Source: Microbacterium luteum | GTDB taxonomy: Bacteria; Actinomycetota; Actinomycetes; Actinomycetales; Microbacteriaceae | NCBI RefSeq assembly: GCF_015277875.1 | Contig: NZ_CP063814.1 | Location: 1,612,001-1,676,000, forward strand | Direction of reading: 5' to 3' | Length of the DNA: 64,000 nt | Part shown: positions 1 to 10,342 of the stretch, one piece after another | Layout of the letters: each line of letters starts with the position of its first letter | Position numbering within the stretch: position 1 is the first letter of the stretch | The notes under the pieces: model-generated | What the model was told of the DNA's origin: nothing | What the model saw: the letters and a program-made list of their open reading frames with translations, nothing else | Database searches by the model: none | Program-made: the position numbers and the translations under genes

Positions 1-1
1 C

Positions 2-478
2 AGGACCGCGCTCGCCGCACTCGCGGTGTTCGGCGTCGTCGCGCTCACCGGGTGCACCGCTCTCGCGGAGGACCCGGGCCCGACGGCGACGCCGACCGTG
101 TCCATCGAGGTGACCCCGACGCCCACCGAACCGGCGGAGCCGGCGCTCCGTCCGGAGGGCACCGCCGCGGAGAACCTGGAGTTCTTCACCCTCGTGGTCG
201 AAGAGGTGTGGGCGGCCGGGGGCGAGAGTGCCGTCGCCGGCAGGACGTACATCGACGCACTCACCGCCGCCGGTTTCGACAAGTCCGCGATGCAGGTCAC
301 CGAGGACACCTCCACGGTCGGCAACCCCGCTGAGAGCATCCAGTTCTCGGTCGCGTGGGGCGAGGAATGCCTCGTGGGACAGGTCGGTCCGGCGACGGGA
401 GATCCGTTCACGGTCGTCGTCGATGCGCTTCCCGACGGGGGATGCCTGGTCGGTGCAACGCGTCCGATCGACTGGTGA
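2..478 (+). CDS. Secreted lipoprotein, 5' end cut by the window
   Basis: The open frame runs in from the window edge, so the true start is missing. The first visible residues are a hydrophobic signal-peptide stretch ending in the lipobox LTGC, so the mature protein would be lipidated on Cys and anchored outside the membrane. A Pro/Thr-rich linker follows (PTATPTVSIEVTPTPTEP), then a compact domain of about 100 residues ending CLVGATRPIDW. That domain resembles the actinobacterial DUF6993 family as I remember it; no function is known. Two cysteines in the domain (ECLVG and GCLVG) could form a disulfide. It lies 56 bp upstream of ettA on the same strand. Confidence 0.75.
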   Translation, partial: RTALAALAVFGVVALTGCTALAEDPGPTATPTVSIEVTPTPTEPAEPALRPEGTAAENLEFFTLVVEEVWAAGGESAVAGRTYIDALTAAGFDKSAMQVTEDTSTVGNPAESIQFSVAWGEECLVGQVGPATGDPFTVVVDALPDGGCLVGATRPIDW

Positions 479-519
479 GCAGGTCCCGCTACGGCGCGCA
501 AGCGGTTCGCGGACCCGCA

Positions 520-525
520 TAGACT
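520..525 (+). promoter_or_regulatory. -10 box TAGACT of ettA
   Basis: TAGACT ends 9 nt before the ettA ATG, so transcription would begin just before the start codon. The hexamer recurs in front of several genes and tRNAs in this window. No convincing -35 box is visible. Confidence 0.5.
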
Positions 526-534
526 GGAGCGGCT

Positions 535-2206
<1,672 letters not shown>

Positions 2207-2214
<8 letters not shown>

Positions 2215-2695
2215 GACCGGCGGCGGTCGGCTCCACATCCCCATCCATCTACGGTGGGGCGACCTCGACGCGTTCAATCACGTCAACAACGCGACGATGC
2301 TGAAGCTCCTCGAAGAGGCGCGCGTGCGTGCCTTCTGGCTGCCGCATGCCGGCGAGACCGCGCCGTCGACGGCCGTGCTCGATTCCGGGCTGCACAGCGG
2401 CGTGCTCACGCTCATCGCCCGACAGGAGATCGAGTATCTCGCGCCGGTGCCCTACCGACGCGAGCCGCTGGATGTGCAGATCTGGTTCGGGAGACTCGGC
2501 GGGTCGAGCATCGAGGTCTGCTACGAGGTGTGCGGGCCGATCACCGACCCCGAGCCGCAGGTGTTCGCACGGGCCACGACTGTCGTCGTGAAGGTGGACG
2601 CCGCATCCGGCCGTCCGATGCGGCTCTCGACGGACGAGAGGTCCGCGTGGGAGCCGTTCCTGGGTGATCCGATCAGCTTCGGCCACCGGCGCTGA
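2207..2695 (+). CDS. Hotdog-fold acyl-CoA thioesterase, YbgC/FadM type
   Basis: A 162-aa single 4HBT (hotdog) domain protein predicted to hydrolyse acyl-CoA thioesters. The hallmark is near the N terminus: LRWGDLDAFNHVNNATML, with the catalytic-loop Asp and the DxxxHVNN motif. I chose the GTG at 2207, which overlaps the end of ettA by 8 bp and places the hotdog strand at the usual distance from the N terminus. The ettA-thioesterase pair is common in actinobacteria. The substrate cannot be read from the sequence. Confidence 0.88.
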
Positions 2696-2707
2696 GTCCC
2701 GCCCCCG

Positions 2708-3607
2708 TCACGATGCCGGGACGCGCACCATGACCTCCTGGGCGACGCTTGCCACGAGGGCGCCGTCCCGCGTGTAGAGCCGGCCGGTGCCGAGACCGCG
2801 GCCGCCGCGCGCGCTCGGGGATTCCTGCACATAGAGCAGCCACTCGTCGACGCGCGCGAAGCGGTGCCACCACATGGCGTGATCGAGGCTGGCGACCTTC
2901 AGACCCGGCGTCGCCCACGCGATGCCGTGCGCGCGCAGGATGGACTCCTGGATGGACAGGTCGCTCATGTAGGCCAGGACCGCTCGGTGCACCAGGGGGT
3001 CGTCGCCGATGGGACGTCGCAGCCGCAGCCACACCGCCTGGCTCGGGCTGTGCTCGCCCTCGACGCTCAGATACAGCGGCGAGGGGATGTGCCGGAGGTC
3101 GACCGGCCGATCGATGAACAGGCTCTTGGACATGGGGTGGACGTCGGGAAGGTGATCCTCGATGCGGGGCAGATCCTCCGGACCAGGCAGACCCTCCGGC
3201 ATCGGCGCGTGATGCTCGAAGCCCGGGTCGTCGACCTGGAACGACGCGATCATCGAGAAGATGGGCACACCGTCCTGGAAGGCCTGCGTGCGTCGCGTGG
3301 AGAAGGAACGGCCGTCGTGGATGCGATCGACGGAGAACGTGATGCCCTGGGCGGAGTCGCCGGGTCGCAGAAAGTATCCGTGCATCGAGTGCACCGCGCG
3401 ATCGTCGGGGATGGTTCGCTCCGCGGCGACGATCGACTGCGCCAGCACCTGCCCGCCGAACACGCGTCCGAGCGGCATAGCGAGGGAGGAGCCGGTGAAG
3501 GTGTCCTCGGTCGTCCGGGCCGCCGTCGTCGACAGGTCCAGCACGTGCAGCATGGCCGCGACCGGGTCATGGTCGGCGGTGGGCGAGGTCGGGGCGACGT
3601 CGGTCAT
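2708..3607 (-). CDS. tesB: Acyl-CoA thioesterase II (TesB family)
   Basis: A 299-aa double-hotdog thioesterase, the normal TesB length. Visible family features are FGGQVLAQS in the first hotdog, HSMHGYFLRPGD, and the second-domain block DHAMWWHRFARVDEWLLY. TesB enzymes release free acids from medium/long-chain acyl-CoAs in the cytosol. The ATG is preceded by GGAGG. Its promoter appears to share a palindromic -10 box with the oppositely oriented gene at 3666. It converges on the 2207 thioesterase with only 12 bp between the stops. Confidence 0.93.
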   Translation of the reverse strand: MTDVAPTSPTADHDPVAAMLHVLDLSTTAARTTEDTFTGSSLAMPLGRVFGGQVLAQSIVAAERTIPDDRAVHSMHGYFLRPGDSAQGITFSVDRIHDGRSFSTRRTQAFQDGVPIFSMIASFQVDDPGFEHHAPMPEGLPGPEDLPRIEDHLPDVHPMSKSLFIDRPVDLRHIPSPLYLSVEGEHSPSQAVWLRLRRPIGDDPLVHRAVLAYMSDLSIQESILRAHGIAWATPGLKVASLDHAMWWHRFARVDEWLLYVQESPSARGGRGLGTGRLYTRDGALVASVAQEVMVRVPAS

Positions 3608-3652
3608 GGGGCCTCCGGATGCCGTTCACGCCGTCGGAGCACGGCTGGTCGA

Positions 3653-3659
3653 TAGTCTA
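3653..3659. promoter_or_regulatory. Shared bidirectional -10 box (TAGTCTA)
   Basis: The 7-mer reads TAGTCT on the plus strand, 7 nt before the ATG at 3666, and TAGACT on the minus strand, 46 nt before the tesB ATG. One symmetrical element can therefore serve as the -10 box for both divergent genes. The plus-strand transcript would be leaderless. Confidence 0.5.
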
Positions 3660-3665
3660 AGTCGG

Positions 3666-4337
3666 ATGTCCCCGCGCCTTCTTCTTGCCGATCCGCACGC
3701 CGCATCGGATGCCCTCACCTTCGCCGGACGCACCCGTGCCCTCGGCGATGGCGCGGTGAGGCTTCGCGCGTCGGCGGGCGTGCTCGTGATGACCTCCGCC
3801 CCGCTCGCACCGCGCGGACTGTTCGACCGCACCCCGACGGTCTTGGCGATGCGCATGCTTCAGGCCGATCCCGAACTCGAGTGCGATCTCCTGGTGGACG
3901 CGTCCGCCCTCGATCGCGAAGACGCCTCCTCCTCGGCGCTGATCCTGCCCGACTCCGCCGTCTCAGCGCCGTGGGCCGGGGTCTCGCCGCCGCGCGGATC
4001 GTGGGAGGCCCACGGTGGGTTGGCGGCGTCGGTGCTGGCCTCGCGCGCCCAGTTCGGCATCGCCGCGGTGGCGGACGCGATGCCGGTCGATCCGGGCGAG
4101 GACATCGTGCGCGAGGTCCGGGCGACGATCTGGGGCGAGCCGGACGACGCGCTCGGCGGGCTTCCCCTCGGCGCGGCTTTCGCCGCGTTCGCGCTCGGAT
4201 TCATCGGTGGCGAAGAAGCGGCTCGCGTGCTGATCAACGGACCCTGGACGCGTGTCACCCTCGACCGTGGCCACGTGGTGGTGCGGGGGCCGGTCCGCGT
4301 GGGCATGACCGACGTTCGGTCCACCGGATCGCGCTGA
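3666..4337 (+). CDS. Conserved actinobacterial protein of unknown function
   Basis: A 223-aa soluble protein with no signal peptide or membrane helix. It begins MSPRLLLADPHAASDALTFA, contains an Ala-rich helical stretch (GLPLGAAFAAFALGF) and ends in a beta-rich segment (RVTLDRGHVVVRGPVRVG). I do not recognise a named domain. The ATG was chosen because it sits 7 nt behind the TAGTCT -10 box and begins the region with normal coding character. It converges with the FAD dehydrogenase gene. Confidence 0.7.
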   Translation: MSPRLLLADPHAASDALTFAGRTRALGDGAVRLRASAGVLVMTSAPLAPRGLFDRTPTVLAMRMLQADPELECDLLVDASALDREDASSSALILPDSAVSAPWAGVSPPRGSWEAHGGLAASVLASRAQFGIAAVADAMPVDPGEDIVREVRATIWGEPDDALGGLPLGAAFAAFALGFIGGEEAARVLINGPWTRVTLDRGHVVVRGPVRVGMTDVRSTGSR

Positions 4338-4342
4338 TCGCC

Positions 4343-6007
4343 TCAGACCGCGGCGGCCGCCGCTCGTCCTGCGGAGCGACCGGAGAAGAGGCACCCGCCG
4401 AGGAACGTCCCCTCCAGCGCGCGATAGCCGTGAACGCCGCCCCCGCCGAAACCGCTCGCCTCACCGGCCGCGTAGAGGCCGGGAATCGGATCCCCGGTGG
4501 CACCGAGCGCGCGCGAGGACAGGTCGGTCTCGATGCCACCGAGGGACTTGCGCGTGAGGATGTGCAGCTTGACCGCGATGAGCGGACCGGCTGCGGGGTC
4601 CAGCAGTCGATGCGGTGATGCGGTGCGCACGAGCCGGTCGCCGCGGTAGGCGCGCGCGGAGCGCAGCATCGCGATCTGGGCATCCTTCGTGAAGGTGTTT
4701 CCGACCTCGCGATCACGACCCTCGACCTCTGCACGAACGAGCGCGGAATCCAGCGCGTCTCCGCCGGGAAGCTCACGCATCTTCACGATCAGGCCGTCGA
4801 GGTCGGGGCTGACCACGAAATCGTCGCCACGGTCGAGGAAAGCCTGCACGGGCCCGCTCGCGCCCCTGCCCAGGCGCGAGCGCAGCAGCAGGCTGATGTC
4901 CTTTCCGGTGAGGTCGGGATTCTGTTCACTGCCGGAGAGGGTGAACTCCTTCTCGATGATCTTCTGCGACAGCACGAACCAGGAGTGGTCGTGACCGGTC
5001 GATCGCAGGTGGGCAAGGGTGCCGAGGGTGTCGAAGCCGGGGTAGAGCGGCACCGGCAGACGGCGGCCGGTCGCGTCGAGCCAGAGCGAAGAGGGCCCGG
5101 GCAGGATGCGGATGCCGTGTCCCGGCCAGATCGGCGACCAGTTCTGCACCCCCTCGACGTAGTGCCACATGCGGTCGCCGTTGATGAGGCGTGCGCCGGC
5201 GGTCTCGGAGACGCCGAGCATGGCTCCGTCGACGTAGGCCGGGACACCCGTCACCATCGTCCCCGGTGGGGGACCGAGACGCTCCGGCCACCGGCGACGC
5301 ACCAGGTCGTGGTTTCCGCCGATACCCCCGGATGCCACGATGGTCGCCGCCGCGTCCATTTGGAACTCTCCCACGATCTCGCGGGACGTCGCGGTGCCCC
5401 GCACCGCACCGGAGGGCGCCAGCACGTCGCCCGCGGCACCCGTGACAGAGCCTTCGACCACGGTGAGCTCGCGCACTCGCCTGCGGGGGAGGATGACGGC
5501 ACGGCCCTCGCCCTCTGCCTGCTCGAGCTCGGCCTGGAAGGCTGCGACGAGAGCCGGTCCCGTTCCCCAGACGATGTGGAAGCGCGGGACGGAGTTGCCG
5601 GGGCCGGTCGCTCCGTAGCCGCCCCGCTCGGCCCAGCCGACGACGGGGAAGAACCGCACTCCCTTGGACCGGAGCCACGAGCGCTTCTCACGGTGGGCGA
5701 ATTCCAGATACGCCTCCGCCCACTTCCGTGGCCACGCGTCCTCGGCGCGGTCGAAGCCCGCCGTTCCGAACCAGTCCTGTCGGGCCAGATCCGGGGAATC
5801 GCGGATTCCCATGCGTCGCTGCTCCGGCGAGTCCACGAAGAAGAGCCCACCGAACGACCACCACGCCTGTCCGCCGAGATTGGAGCGGGGCTCCTGGTCG
5901 ATCAGTGTGACATGTCGTCCGGCGGCGAGAGCCTCGGAGGCTGCGACGAGGCCGGCAAGGCCCCATCCGATCACCAGGACGTCGGTGCGCTGCATGTTTC
6001 CGGTCAT
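4343..6007 (-). CDS. FAD-binding dehydrogenase (fumarate reductase/KstD-like flavoprotein)
   Basis: A 554-aa flavoprotein with an N-terminal dinucleotide-binding motif (VIGWGLAGLVAA, near residues 11-22) followed by the acidic end of strand 2 (LIDQE). The C-terminal GLYAAGEASGFGGGGVHG completes the FAD site typical of the FAD_binding_2 superfamily, which includes fumarate reductase and 3-ketosteroid dehydrogenases. Length and motifs match the actinobacterial 'FAD-binding dehydrogenase' group; the substrate is unknown. It is 25 bp downstream of the globin gene on the same strand and may belong to the mscS-globin transcript. Confidence 0.85.
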   Translation of the reverse strand: MTGNMQRTDVLVIGWGLAGLVAASEALAAGRHVTLIDQEPRSNLGGQAWWSFGGLFFVDSPEQRRMGIRDSPDLARQDWFGTAGFDRAEDAWPRKWAEAYLEFAHREKRSWLRSKGVRFFPVVGWAERGGYGATGPGNSVPRFHIVWGTGPALVAAFQAELEQAEGEGRAVILPRRRVRELTVVEGSVTGAAGDVLAPSGAVRGTATSREIVGEFQMDAAATIVASGGIGGNHDLVRRRWPERLGPPPGTMVTGVPAYVDGAMLGVSETAGARLINGDRMWHYVEGVQNWSPIWPGHGIRILPGPSSLWLDATGRRLPVPLYPGFDTLGTLAHLRSTGHDHSWFVLSQKIIEKEFTLSGSEQNPDLTGKDISLLLRSRLGRGASGPVQAFLDRGDDFVVSPDLDGLIVKMRELPGGDALDSALVRAEVEGRDREVGNTFTKDAQIAMLRSARAYRGDRLVRTASPHRLLDPAAGPLIAVKLHILTRKSLGGIETDLSSRALGATGDPIPGLYAAGEASGFGGGGVHGYRALEGTFLGGCLFSGRSAGRAAAAAV

Positions 6008-6032
6008 CGGGACTCCTTCGCCTCGACCCGCG

Positions 6033-6500
6033 TCAGGAGGGTGCGTCCTCCTGGGCGGTCACCGACAGGTTGCCATGATCGCGACCGTCAGCGGCGGCGC
6101 CGATGCCGGTCGGCTCGAACGTGTTGACCATCGCGTGCGCCGCCCGCTCGAGGTAGTCCCACAGCGTGGCCTCGTGCAGCGGCGCGAGATGCAGGGAATC
6201 CACCGCGGTGCGCATGTGCGCCAGCCACCGATCCCGCGCGTCGGGATTGACGTGGAACGGCCGGTGCCGCATCCGCAGGCGCGGATGCCCGCGCCGTTCC
6301 CCGTAGGTGGTCGGGCCGCCCCAGTACTGCTCCAGGAACATCAGGAGGCGCTCCTTCGCCGGACCGAGATCCGCCTCGGGGTACATGGGCTGCAGCACGT
6401 CGTCGCCCGCGACACCGTCGTAGAAGACATCGACCAGCTTCACGAAGGTCTCGTGGCCGCCGATCTCGTCGTAGAAGCTGGCGGGTGCGGGGTCGGTCAT
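6033..6500 (-). CDS. glbO: Truncated haemoglobin, group II (GlbO-like)
   Basis: A 155-aa 2/2 globin. It opens SFYDEIGGHETFVKLVDVFY (helices A/B with the B10 Tyr) and contains YWGGPTTYGERRGHPRLRMR, with the conserved WGGP turn and the proximal-His region, then RWLAHM with the G8 Trp. Group II globins bind oxygen and handle peroxide or NO in actinobacteria. I chose the ATG at 6500, not the upstream in-frame ATG at 6569, because it overlaps the mscS stop (TGATG) and follows GGAGGAG. Confidence 0.92.
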   Translation of the reverse strand: MTDPAPASFYDEIGGHETFVKLVDVFYDGVAGDDVLQPMYPEADLGPAKERLLMFLEQYWGGPTTYGERRGHPRLRMRHRPFHVNPDARDRWLAHMRTAVDSLHLAPLHEATLWDYLERAAHAMVNTFEPTGIGAAADGRDHGNLSVTAQEDAPS

Positions 6501-7600
6501 CAGTTCTCCTCCTCGTCGTCCGCCGCCGTCTGGGTCGGAGGCGCGTCGGCGCCTCGCTTGAAACGCCACCGCGGAGATGCGGGGAGCTCGTCGGTGGCGG
6601 GTGCGAGCGGGTTCGGCTTCGTCTTGGGCGGGTTCGCGCCGCGCACGCGCTGTGCCGCGTCCGGGCCGGTCAGGGTCACCGTGCTCAGGTGCGGAACGTC
6701 GATGCCGTCGGCGTCGAGCGCGCGCCGCACGCGTGTGCGCAGCTCCTGTCCGACATCATCCCGTGCGCCGGCGCGCGTCTTGATGACCACGCGCACGACG
6801 ATGGCATCGCCGCCGATCGATTCCAGACCCCACACCTCGGGAGGCTCGATGACGCGCGTGCGCCACTTCGGATCCTCTGCAAGGTCGGTCGCTGCCGTGA
6901 GCATGACTGCTTCGGCACGGTCGACATCGGCGGCGCGCGCGACGCCGATGTCGAGGACCACGCGCGACCACCCCTGCGACATGTTGCCGATCCGCGTGAT
7001 CTCACCGTTGCGCACATACCAGAGGGTGCCGTGGACATCGCGCACGTGGGTGATGCGCACGCTGACGTACTCGACAATGCCGGTCGCGAGCCCGAGATCG
7101 ACCACGTCGCCGATGCCGATCTGATCCTCGGCGACGATGAAGATGCCGTTCAGCACGTCCTTGACGATGTTCTGCGCCCCGAACCCCAGTCCCGCTCCGA
7201 TCGCGGCGGTGAGGAGGGTGAGGGACCCCAGCGCGTTCGGGGCGAGCACGTTCACGATCAGCAGTCCGGAGACGATCACCACCGCCACACCGACGATGTT
7301 CTGCAGGATCGAGCCGAGGGTGCGCGTGCGCTGCACGAGTCGGAGTGAGGCCAGCGGCGACCTCTCCAGCGCCTGGGTGTCGAGCACGTTGGCGCGAGAC
7401 TTCGCGCCGTGGACGATGCGGTCCACCACCCTTCGGATGATGATCCGCAGGATCCACGCGACGACCACGGCCACCGCGACGATCGCCGCCACCGCCAGCA
7501 GGCGGGTGCCGGCTTCCAAGAGCCACGCCTGCACAGCCGTCCACAGGTCCGTCTCCAGAACCTGCTCGGTCGTGTCCTGCGCGAAGTCGATGGCGCTCAT
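6500..7600 (-). CDS. mscS: Mechanosensitive ion channel, MscS family
   Basis: A 366-aa membrane protein. Hydrophobic segments are visible at residues ~30-55 (LLAVAAIVAVAVVVAWILRI), ~110-130 and ~140-160. The last is the pore-lining TM3 with the Gly/Ala pattern AAIGAGLGFGAQNIVKDVL, directly followed by the beta domain (GIGDVVDLGLATGIVEYVSV). It opens under membrane tension to release solutes on osmotic downshock. The C-terminal tail is acidic (DDEEEN). The start lies 7 nt behind a minus-strand TAGGAT, suggesting a leaderless mRNA. It is translationally coupled to glbO. Confidence 0.93.
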   Translation of the reverse strand: MSAIDFAQDTTEQVLETDLWTAVQAWLLEAGTRLLAVAAIVAVAVVVAWILRIIIRRVVDRIVHGAKSRANVLDTQALERSPLASLRLVQRTRTLGSILQNIVGVAVVIVSGLLIVNVLAPNALGSLTLLTAAIGAGLGFGAQNIVKDVLNGIFIVAEDQIGIGDVVDLGLATGIVEYVSVRITHVRDVHGTLWYVRNGEITRIGNMSQGWSRVVLDIGVARAADVDRAEAVMLTAATDLAEDPKWRTRVIEPPEVWGLESIGGDAIVVRVVIKTRAGARDDVGQELRTRVRRALDADGIDVPHLSTVTLTGPDAAQRVRGANPPKTKPNPLAPATDELPASPRWRFKRGADAPPTQTAADDEEEN

Positions 7601-7607
7601 CGCGACG

Positions 7608-7613
7608 ATCCTA
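7608..7613 (-). promoter_or_regulatory. -10 box TAGGAT of mscS (leaderless)
   Basis: Minus-strand TAGGAT ends 7 nt before the mscS start codon, so the transcript should start at or next to the ATG. Confidence 0.5.
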
Positions 7614-7621
7614 ACGACGGA

Positions 7622-7657
7622 TGCCCCGGTGCTCGCTGTGCGGCGAGCACCGGGGCA
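7622..7657 (-). terminator. Hairpin downstream of pepN
   Basis: Perfect 15-bp arms at 7622-7636 and 7643-7657 with a 6-nt loop, placed just after the pepN stop. It probably ends the pepN transcript before mscS. There is no U-tract, as is common in high-GC actinobacteria. Confidence 0.75.
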
Positions 7658-7669
7658 ACCGGAGCGGGA

Positions 7670-10216
7670 TCACGAGGCGTCGCGCTCCTGAACCGCGAGC
7701 GCGCGCTCGACACCGGCGAGGTTCTCGTAGACCATGCGGCGCAGAGCCGCCGGGGCATCCGAGTGGGTGTCCAGCCAGGCGCGCGTCGCGTCGCGCAGCT
7801 CGACCGACGCGAGCACGCTCGGATAGAGCCCGGTGATCAGATACTCGGCGATCTTGTACGTGCGGCTGGTCCAGACGGTGTCGAGCATCGCGAAGTACGG
7901 TTCGACGAAGTCCGGCAGCAGTGCCGCACCCGAGGGGTGCACGAAGCCCATGGCCGCGAAGCGCACGATCGTGTTCGGCAGGTCATCCCGCTCGACCAGC
8001 GAAGCCCATGCGGCCTTCTTCGCTTCCGGCGTGGGGAGGGCGGCACGGGCCTGGGCGGCGAATTCACCGCCCTTTGCCGTGTTGTCCTGGGCGAGGGCGC
8101 GCTCGATGTCCGGCACGTCGATGACCGCACCCGCAGCGAGAGAAACCAGCAGCTGCCACGACAGGTCGGTGTCGATCTCGAGACCCTCGAGAGCGGTCTC
8201 GCCGTCGCGCAGCGCACGCACGTTCTCCCACTGCGACGGTGTCGCCGCGGCGGCGGCGAACGCCGTGGCGAACTGCAATTGGCTGTCGCTTCCCGAGGGA
8301 GCCTCCAGAGCGAGATCCCACAGCGCATCGGCGACCTTGATGCGCGTGATCTCGCGCTTCTCGGGTGCGACGTAGGCGTTCGCCGCCAGCTGCAGCTGGG
8401 CGAGGGTGGTGCGCACCGTCGTCGACTCGGTCTCGCTGCCGATGTTGCGCAGCACGAGATCGACGTAGTCGCTCGCCGAGGCTTCCGCGTCGCGCGTCTG
8501 GTCCCACGCTGCACCCCACACGAGGGAGCGGGCGAGCGGATCGCTGATCTTCGAGAGATGGTCGATCGCGGTCTGCAGCGAACGCTCATCGAGCCGGATC
8601 TTCGCATAGGCGAGGTCGTCATCATTGAGCAGCACGAGATCGGGGCGCTTCTGGCCGACGAGGTCCGGCACCTCCGTGAGGTCGCCGTCCACGTCGAGCT
8701 CCACGTGATGCGTGCGCACGAGGCTGGAGCCGTCGAGGTTGTAGAAGCCGATGCCCAGCCGGTGCGGACGGATCGTGGGATAGTCCGCGGGGGCGGTCTG
8801 CACGACGGCGAAGCGCGAGATCGTGCCGTCGGAACCCTCGGTGATCGCGGGGGAGAGCGTGTTGACGCCGGCGGTCTCAAGCCACTTCTTCGACCAGGCC
8901 GTCAGTTCGCGGCCGCTGGTGGCCTCGAGCTCGACCAGGAGGTCGGTGAGCTCGGTGTTGCCGAACTCGTGCTTGGTGAAGTACGCGGAGACGCCCGCGA
9001 AGAAGGCCTCGACCCCCACCCAAGCGGCCAGCTGCTTGAGCACCGATCCGCCCTTGGCGTAGGTGATCCCATCGAAATTGACCTGCACATCCTCGAGGTC
9101 GTTGATCTCGGCGACGACGGGGTGGGTGGATGGCAGCTGATCCTGGCGGTACGCCCAGGTCTTCTCCATGGCGTTGAAGGTCGTCCACGCCGCCGTCCAC
9201 TCGGTGGCCTCGGCGGTGGCGATCGTCGAGGCCCACTCGGCGAACGACTCGTTCAGCCACAGGTCGTTCCACCACTTCATGGTGACCAGATCGCCGAACC
9301 ACATGTGCGCCAGCTCGTGCAGGATCGTGACCACGCGACGTTCGCGGACGGCGTCGGTGACCTTGCTGCGGAACACGTACGTCTCGGTGAAGGTCACTGC
9401 GCCGGCGTTCTCCATGGCGCCCGCGTTGAACTCGGGAACGAACATCTGGTCGTACTTGGCGAACGGGTACGGGTAGGAGAACTTCTCCTCGTAGTAGGCG
9501 AAGCCCTGGCGGGTTTTCTCGAACACGTAGTCCGCGTCGAGGTGCTGCCACAGGCTCTTGCGGGCGAACACCCCCAGCGGGATGACGCGCCCGGATGCGC
9601 TGGTCAGCTCCGAGTAGGTCGCCTCATACGGACCGGCCACGAGCGCGGTGATGTACGACGAGATGCGCGGTGTGGGCTCGAAGGTCCAGGTCGCCGTGCC
9701 GTCGTCGCCCGGCTCCGGTTCGGGGGTGGGGGAGTTGGAGATGACCTTCCATGCCGCCGGAGCCGTCACGGTGAACTGGAACTCGGCCTTCAGGTCGGGC
9801 TGCTCGAAGACCGCGAAGACGCGGCGGGAATCGGGCACCTCGAACTGGGAGTAGAGGTAGACCTCGCCGTCGACGGGGTCGACGAAGCGGTGCAGGCCCT
9901 CACCGGTGTTCGTGTAGACGCCGTCGGCGTCGACGACCAGCTCGTTCGTGGCCGCGAGCCCGTCCAGCGCGATCCGCGAATCGGCGAACGCCACGGCGGG
10001 GTCGATCGACCGGCCGTTCAGGGTGATCTCGCGCACATCGCGCGCGATCAGGTCGATGAAGGTCGATGCGCCTTCGGTGGCCGTGAAGCGCACGACCGTG
10101 CGGGAGCCGAAGACCTCGGCGCCCCGGTTAAGGTCGAGGGTGATCGCGTACGACTGGGTGTCGACGACCGCGCGGCGCTCCTGCGCTTCGAGGCGGGTGA
10201 GGTTCTCTCCTGGCAC
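7670..10216 (-). CDS. pepN: Aminopeptidase N (M1 zinc metallopeptidase)
   Basis: An 848-aa cytosolic aminopeptidase, full length for actinobacterial PepN. The substrate-binding motif GAMEN (FNAGAMENAGAVTF) is followed by the zinc site HELAHMWFGD, with the third ligand Glu in NESFAEWAS. A helical ERAP1-like C-terminal region follows. It removes N-terminal residues from peptides, completing turnover downstream of Clp and other proteases. The GTG start at 10216 follows a GGGAG stretch. The long plus-strand open frame across this locus is only the antisense of this GC-rich gene. Confidence 0.96.
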   Translation of the reverse strand: MPGENLTRLEAQERRAVVDTQSYAITLDLNRGAEVFGSRTVVRFTATEGASTFIDLIARDVREITLNGRSIDPAVAFADSRIALDGLAATNELVVDADGVYTNTGEGLHRFVDPVDGEVYLYSQFEVPDSRRVFAVFEQPDLKAEFQFTVTAPAAWKVISNSPTPEPEPGDDGTATWTFEPTPRISSYITALVAGPYEATYSELTSASGRVIPLGVFARKSLWQHLDADYVFEKTRQGFAYYEEKFSYPYPFAKYDQMFVPEFNAGAMENAGAVTFTETYVFRSKVTDAVRERRVVTILHELAHMWFGDLVTMKWWNDLWLNESFAEWASTIATAEATEWTAAWTTFNAMEKTWAYRQDQLPSTHPVVAEINDLEDVQVNFDGITYAKGGSVLKQLAAWVGVEAFFAGVSAYFTKHEFGNTELTDLLVELEATSGRELTAWSKKWLETAGVNTLSPAITEGSDGTISRFAVVQTAPADYPTIRPHRLGIGFYNLDGSSLVRTHHVELDVDGDLTEVPDLVGQKRPDLVLLNDDDLAYAKIRLDERSLQTAIDHLSKISDPLARSLVWGAAWDQTRDAEASASDYVDLVLRNIGSETESTTVRTTLAQLQLAANAYVAPEKREITRIKVADALWDLALEAPSGSDSQLQFATAFAAAAATPSQWENVRALRDGETALEGLEIDTDLSWQLLVSLAAGAVIDVPDIERALAQDNTAKGGEFAAQARAALPTPEAKKAAWASLVERDDLPNTIVRFAAMGFVHPSGAALLPDFVEPYFAMLDTVWTSRTYKIAEYLITGLYPSVLASVELRDATRAWLDTHSDAPAALRRMVYENLAGVERALAVQERDAS

Positions 10217-10342
10217 TGAGTCTGCTCCCGGGGTTGGGGTGGATGCCGCGGAGCGGCGCTGCTGGCGCCGGCGACAACCCTCCCACCCTACGCCAGTCGG
10301 CGGTGCGGATCCGGCGTGTTCGCGCGGTGCGAGGATGGTGGG

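Noticed and set aside
7409..10219. A 936-codon open frame on the plus strand
   Set aside because: It is the exact antisense of pepN, has Arg/Gly/Asp-rich low-complexity translation, and reflects high GC content.
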